A stretch of 64,000 nucleotides of DNA from Sphingomonas sp. (GTDB taxonomy: Bacteria; Pseudomonadota; Alphaproteobacteria; Sphingomonadales; Sphingomonadaceae): contig NZ_JANINP010000001.1 in assembly GCF_024508665.1 (NCBI RefSeq), forward strand, positions 1 through 64,000. Reading direction: 5' to 3'. How positions within the stretch are numbered: position 1 is the stretch's first letter; each line of letters opens with the position of its first letter. Shown one piece after another: positions 60,065-64,000 of this stretch. The translations under genes and the position numbers were made by a program. The notes under the pieces were generated by a model. It saw only the letters and a program-made list of their open reading frames with translations, was not told the origin of the DNA and made no database searches.

Positions 60065-61440
60065 TCACCAGCCCGTCCTGGCGCGGCGAACGCTATGCGG
60101 TGCTCGGACTGGCGCGCTCGGGTCAGGCGACCGTGCGCGCTTTGTTGGCGAGCGGAGCGGAGGTTGTCGCGTGGGACAAGGACGAAAGTAAGCGAGATAC
60201 TCTTATAGCCCCTCCCCTTCAGGGGAGGGGTTGGGGTGGGGCTGAGTCTGCTGCGCTTGGCCAAGCTTCCCCCACCCCCAACCCCTCCCCTGAAGGGGAG
60301 GGGCTTTTGAGTTTCGCCGATCCGGTCGAGACCGACCTCACCGGGTTCGCCGGCGTCGTCGTATCGCCGGGCGTGCCGCTCAACCGCCACCCGATCGCCG
60401 AGAAGGCGCGCGCGGCGGGTGTGCCCGTCATCGGCGATATCGAGCTGTTCGCCCAGGCGCGGGGCTATCTGCCGTCGCACCATGTCGTCGGCATCACTGG
60501 CACCAACGGCAAGTCGACCACGACCGCGCTGATCCACCACATCCTGGAAACGGCGGGGATTCCGGCGCGGCTCGGCGGCAATATCGGCCTGCCGATCCTG
60601 GGCGAGGAGCCGCTGCCCGTCGGCGGTGTCTACGTTCTCGAATTGTCGAGCTATCAGATCGACCTGACCTTCACGCTCGATTGCGACGTCGCGGTGCTGC
60701 TCAACATCACGCCCGATCATCTCGACCGCTATGACGGGTTCGATGCTTATGCCGCGTCCAAGGCGCGGCTGTTCGCGATGCAGTCCAAGGATCATGACGC
60801 GGTGATCGGGATCGGCGACGCTGCATCGGCCGCTATCGCGCGGTCGCTGTCGGCCCGTGGCGAGCATCTGTTCAAGATCGCCCCCGGCGTGTGCATGGAC
60901 CAGTCGCGCTGGCCGTCGCTGCAGGGCCCGCATAATGCGCAGAACGCGCTCGCCGCGATCACTGCCTGCCAGGCGCTCGGCGTTTCCGAGGCCGCGATCG
61001 ACGCCGGCCTCGAAAGCTTCAAGGGCCTGCCGCACCGCATGGAGCGCGTCCGCACGGTCGACGGCGTCGCCTATATCAACGACAGCAAGGCGACCAATCC
61101 GGATTCGACTGCGCCGGCGTTGGCGGCATTCGACGGGATTCACTGGATCCTCGGCGGTCAGGCCAAGACCAAGGACCTCGACGCCTGCCGCCCGTCGTTC
61201 GGCCATGTCCGCGCCGCTTATACGATCGGCGAAGCGGGACCGATGTTCGTCGACCTGCTCAAGGACGACATGCCGACCCTCTATGCGGAGACGCTCGCGC
61301 ATGCGGTCGAGTTATGCCGCGCCGCCGCCAAGCCGGGCGAAACCGTACTGCTGTCGCCGGCCTGCGCGTCGTTCGATCAGTTCCGCGATTACGAGGATCG
61401 GGGCAACACGTTCCGCGAGTTGGTCGAGTCCCTCTCATGA
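60061..61440 (+). CDS. murD: UDP-MurNAc-L-Ala-D-Glu ligase MurD carrying a palindromic-repeat insertion
   Basis: 459 aa from GTG 60061, overlapping mraY's [27 protein letters not shown], then an insertion of about 33 residues (about 50-83) encoded by the repeat at 60207-60305, then [17 protein letters not shown] loop GTNGKST 147-153, [45 protein letters not shown]. It adds D-Glu. All catalytic motifs are intact and in frame, so the protein should be functional; the inserted peptide ([10 protein letters not shown]... PSPEGEG) replaces a surface loop between beta-strands of the N-terminal domain. Confidence 0.95.
   Translation: MITSPSWRGERYAVLGLARSGQATVRALLASGAEVVAWDKDESKRDTLIAPPLQGRGWGGAESAALGQASPTPNPSPEGEGLLSFADPVETDLTGFAGVVVSPGVPLNRHPIAEKARAAGVPVIGDIELFAQARGYLPSHHVVGITGTNGKSTTTALIHHILETAGIPARLGGNIGLPILGEEPLPVGGVYVLELSSYQIDLTFTLDCDVAVLLNITPDHLDRYDGFDAYAASKARLFAMQSKDHDAVIGIGDAASAAIARSLSARGEHLFKIAPGVCMDQSRWPSLQGPHNAQNALAAITACQALGVSEAAIDAGLESFKGLPHRMERVRTVDGVAYINDSKATNPDSTAPALAAFDGIHWILGGQAKTKDLDACRPSFGHVRAAYTIGEAGPMFVDLLKDDMPTLYAETLAHAVELCRAAAKPGETVLLSPACASFDQFRDYEDRGNTFRELVESLS
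60207..60305. repeat. Palindromic repeat element, family IV, inside the murD coding sequence
   Basis: About 99 bases with the same AGCCCCTCCCC/GGGGAGGGGCTT ends as the intergenic copy at 5001-5104; the right 38 bases are identical. It introduces no stop codon on the plus strand and preserves the murD frame. Confidence 0.92.
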
Positions 61441-62660
61441 ACTCGAGATCGGCCAAGGAAGGCTTTCTCACTCGGGTCGCGCGGCGCGGCGGCCGGTCGG
61501 ACCGCTCGCCGCTGGGCGCGTGGTTCTGGGACATCGATTGGGTATTGCTGATCCTGACCCTGTTCCTGATGGCGATCGGCTTGGTCGCCGTCGCGGCGGC
61601 GTCGCCCGCATCGGCGCAGCGTTATTCGGACGCCACGCATCATATGCCGGCGCTCTATTATTTCTGGCGCCAGGTGATGTGGGTCGCGGTGTCGCTGCCG
61701 GTGCTGTTCATCGTCTCGATGCTCCCAACCGAGAGCGCGCGGCGGATGGCGTTGATCGGGTGCGCTGCTTTCCTGGTGATGCTGATGCTGGTGCCGCTGA
61801 TCGGCGTCCAGGTGAACGGGGCGCGGCGCTGGCTCGGCGTTGGGGTCGCGCAATTCCAGCCGTCCGAATTCCTCAAGCCGTGCTTCATCGTCGCGGTCGC
61901 GTGGCTCTTGTCGCTCAAGAACAAGGAGCAGGGATTGTCGGGTGGTGTCCTGGCCGCGCTGACCGGCGGGCTGACCGCTTTGGTCGCGGCCTTGCTGATG
62001 CTGCAGCCCGATTTCGGCCAGACCGTGGTGTTCTGCTCGGTATGGCTCGCCTTGCTGCTGATCTCGGGGATTTCGGCGCGGGTGATCGGTGCGCTGTTCG
62101 GAGCCGCTTTCGTCGGCGTCATCTCGGCCTATCTCTTCTATTCGACCGCGCGCACCCGTATCGACGCCTTCCTGTTCCCGGATTCGACCGATGCCGCCGA
62201 TCATTTCCAGGTCAATGCCGCGCGCGCGACGCTGACCGCGGGGGGCTGGTTCGGTACCGGTCCCGGAGGGGGACAGATGAAGTTCCGCCTGCCCGAAGCG
62301 CATACCGATTACATCTTCTCGGTGATTGGCGAGGAATTCGGGCTGATCTCTTGCGCGATCGTGGCAATGATCTTCCTCGCGATCGTCGTGCGCGTATTCG
62401 TCAAGCTACTGGATGAACAGGAGGAATTCCGCGTTCTCGCCGCGTCGGGCCTCGCCATCCAGTTCGGATTGCAGGCGCTGATCTCGATGGCGGTGAATAC
62501 AGGCCTGGCCCCGTCCAAGGGCATGACGATGCCGTTCATCAGCTATGGCGGATCTTCGATGATCGCGCTGTCGATCGGCATGGGGTTGCTGCTTGCGTTT
62601 ACGCGCCGGAACCCGTTTGTGAGCCGCTCACCCTATGTCGTGAAATGGAGCGGCGAATGA
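61437..62660 (+). CDS. ftsW: Septal peptidoglycan polymerase FtsW
   Basis: 407 aa from ATG 61437 (ATGA overlap with murD). About ten transmembrane helices; SEDS signatures NGARRWLGVGVAQFQPSEFLK, VNAARATLTAGGWFGTGPGGG, LPEAHTDYIFSVIGEEFGL and LAPSKGMTMPFISYGGSSM. It polymerises lipid II together with FtsI at the division site. Normal length. Confidence 0.96.
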   Translation: MNSRSAKEGFLTRVARRGGRSDRSPLGAWFWDIDWVLLILTLFLMAIGLVAVAAASPASAQRYSDATHHMPALYYFWRQVMWVAVSLPVLFIVSMLPTESARRMALIGCAAFLVMLMLVPLIGVQVNGARRWLGVGVAQFQPSEFLKPCFIVAVAWLLSLKNKEQGLSGGVLAALTGGLTALVAALLMLQPDFGQTVVFCSVWLALLLISGISARVIGALFGAAFVGVISAYLFYSTARTRIDAFLFPDSTDAADHFQVNAARATLTAGGWFGTGPGGGQMKFRLPEAHTDYIFSVIGEEFGLISCAIVAMIFLAIVVRVFVKLLDEQEEFRVLAASGLAIQFGLQALISMAVNTGLAPSKGMTMPFISYGGSSMIALSIGMGLLLAFTRRNPFVSRSPYVVKWSGE

Positions 62661-63814
62661 CGAGAGTGCGGCAATTCGTTCTGGCCGCAGGCGGAACCGG
62701 CGGGCACATGGTGCCGGCTGCGGCGCTGGCCGCCGAGTTGAAGAAGCGCGGGCACAAGGTCGACCTGATCAGCGATGAGCGCGGCGTGCGCTTTCCAGGC
62801 CTGTTCGACGGGATCGAAACGCACGTCCTTCCCGCCGGCCGGATGCAGGGCGGGCCGCTGGGCTGGTACCGCGCCGGCCGCGCGATGCTCGAAGGCCGCA
62901 GGCTGGCGATCGACCTGTTTCAGAAGATCAAGCCGGCCGCGGTGATCGGCTTTGGCGGCTATCCCGCGCTGCCGGCGCTGCTGGCGGGGTTCAACCAGAA
63001 GGTGCCGACCGCGGTGCACGAGCAGAATGCCGTGCTCGGGCGGGTCAACCGGCTGGTCGCGGGGCGGGTCGATGCGATCGCCACCTCCTATGCCAAGGTC
63101 GACCGGCTCGCCGACAAATATCGCGGCAAGGCCCACCTGACCGGCAACCCCGTGCGCGAGGAAGTGCTCGCGCTGCGGGACAGGCCGTATCCTTTGCTCG
63201 AGGAGGACGGCATCTTCCGCGTGCTCGTCACCGGCGGCAGCCAGGGCGCCAGCATCCTGAGCAGCGTCGTGCCCGACGGCCTGTCGATGCTGCCGGTCAA
63301 TTTCCGTCGCCGGCTTCAGGTCACGCACCAGGCGCGGGTCGAGGATATCGAGAAGGCGCGAGCGAAATATGCCGAGCTGTCGATCGCGGCCGATCTCGCC
63401 ACCTATCTGCCCGATCTGCCCGAGCATCTTGCCTGGGCGCATCTGGTGATCGCGCGCGCGGGGGCGTCGACCATCGCCGAGCTGACCGCCGCCGGGCGCC
63501 CGGCGATCCTGGTCCCGCTGCCCAGCGCGACCGACGACCATCAGACCGAGAATGCGCGCGAGATTTCGGAAGCGGGCGGCGCGCGGACGATCCCGCAGAG
63601 CCAGTTCACCCCGGTCGAGCTCGCCAAGCAGATGCAGAAGCTCGGGCTCGATCCCGCCGCGCTGCAGAACGCCGCGGCGCGGGCAAAGTCGTGCGGCCAT
63701 CCCCACGCGGCCCGCGACCTTGCCGATCTGGTCGAGGGACTCGATCATCCTCCCGGCGATATTCCGGTCGGTAAGGTTCAGACCTCTAGTGAAGGAGGCG
63801 TAGCGTATGCCTGA
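62657..63814 (+). CDS. murG: UDP-GlcNAc transferase MurG
   Basis: 385 aa from ATG 62657 (ATGA overlap with ftsW); an ATG four codons upstream overlaps ftsW more. AAGGTGGHMVPAAALAAEL, GFGGYPALPALL, HEQNAVLGRVNRLV, LVTGGSQGAS, ARAGASTIAELTAAGRPAILVPLPSATDDHQTENA in segments. It adds GlcNAc to lipid I. The C-terminus ends just before a palindromic element. Confidence 0.95.
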   Translation: MTRVRQFVLAAGGTGGHMVPAAALAAELKKRGHKVDLISDERGVRFPGLFDGIETHVLPAGRMQGGPLGWYRAGRAMLEGRRLAIDLFQKIKPAAVIGFGGYPALPALLAGFNQKVPTAVHEQNAVLGRVNRLVAGRVDAIATSYAKVDRLADKYRGKAHLTGNPVREEVLALRDRPYPLLEEDGIFRVLVTGGSQGASILSSVVPDGLSMLPVNFRRRLQVTHQARVEDIEKARAKYAELSIAADLATYLPDLPEHLAWAHLVIARAGASTIAELTAAGRPAILVPLPSATDDHQTENAREISEAGGARTIPQSQFTPVELAKQMQKLGLDPAALQNAAARAKSCGHPHAARDLADLVEGLDHPPGDIPVGKVQTSSEGGVAYA

Positions 63815-63821
63815 TCCCCTG

Positions 63822-63951
63822 AAAATCCTCCCCGGGACGGGGAGGTGGCGCGAAGCGCCGGAGGGGGTTCGCCTTCTCGGATATCGCTTGTTGCCCGCCC
63901 CCTCCACCAGCCTTCGGCTGGTCCCCCTCCCCGTAAACGGGGAGGATTTTT
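63822..63951. repeat. Palindromic repeat element, family I, between murG and murC
   Basis: AAAATCCTCCCCGGG to CCGTAAACGGGGAGGATTTTT, about 130 bases, with inner blocks shared with 1107-1250. It separates murG from murC by 138 bases, where other dcw junctions overlap. The right end has a GC stem followed by five T. Confidence 0.8.
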
Positions 63952-63952
63952 G

Positions 63953-64000
63953 ATGACCGGGCTCAAGACCGATATCGGCGCCATCCATTTCGTCGGCATC
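63953..64000 (+). CDS. murC: UDP-N-acetylmuramate-L-alanine ligase MurC, start only
   Basis: ATG 63953 begins MTGLKTDIGAIHFVGI, the conserved MurC opening (DIGxIHFVGIGG), cut by the window end. MurC follows murG in alphaproteobacterial dcw clusters. Confidence 0.88.
   Translation, partial: MTGLKTDIGAIHFVGI

Overview
The window is a high-GC chromosomal segment of an alphaproteobacterium, most likely a member of the Sphingomonadaceae (Sphingomonas sensu lato). Support: a bacterial NDUFA12-type complex I subunit translationally coupled to a DUF2155 protein, a GTTC-N7-GTTC LexA box of the alphaproteobacterial type, meso-DAP-type MurE, several TonB-dependent receptors, and many palindromic repeats of the kind seen in sphingomonad genomes. 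No plasmid, prophage, insertion sequence or CRISPR array is visible.

Layout. (1) 1-4.7 kb: two paralogous single-pass membrane proteins with Pro/Ala-rich segments flank an exported hydrolase carrying all six key residues of alpha-amino acid ester hydrolases. (2) 4.7-6.6 kb: a cluster of palindromic repeats and the rplJ-rplL operon on the minus strand, with a recognisable promoter and a long leader; rpoB does not follow rplL, and rplKA lies 30 kb away. (3) 6.6-10.4 kb: an AT-richer island with one 1121-aa SIR2-NACHT protein, a probable anti-phage NLR-like sensor/NADase. (4) 10.6-22.6 kb: small stress/accessory genes, a truncated globin, an overlapping three-gene two-component system, a TonB receptor with a Tat-exported aminotransferase and a TauE-type permease, HdeD, a lipoprotein, an RNase H-like ORF and a pseudouridine synthase. 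(5) 22.9-36 kb: COG2509 oxidoreductase, YaiI, DEAD-box helicase, a TonB receptor coupled to an exported PHP-type phosphoesterase, an SDR, a FUSC protein, a VanW-glycosyltransferase fusion and a DUF4337 protein. (6) 36-39 kb: tRNA-Trp, secE, nusG, rplK, rplA. (7) 39-50 kb: GGDEF-EAL protein, fatty acyl-AMP ligase, RecX, double cold-shock protein, DUF192, NDUFA12, DUF2155, Aat, ParA-like ATPase, SOS-controlled Y-family polymerase and a DNA glycosylase. (8) 50.7-64 kb: cysteine synthase, then the dcw cell-wall/division cluster mraZ-rsmH-ftsL-ftsI-murE-murF-mraY-murD-ftsW-murG-murC, nearly every junction an ATGA/GTGA overlap, cut by the window end in murC.

How the parts work together. The dcw genes make and polymerise lipid II at the septum, and a period-10 set of CCCA boxes upstream of mraZ looks like its autoregulatory operator. 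The secE-nusG-rplKA and rplJL units supply the translation/export core. The TonB-receptor loci are nutrient-uptake modules with periplasmic enzymes. The most unusual items are a palindromic repeat inserted in frame inside essential murD, the SIR2-NACHT island, the VanW-glycosyltransferase fusion, and the TonB receptor-phosphoesterase pair. All assignments rest on reading the sequence and on family knowledge; no database search was run.
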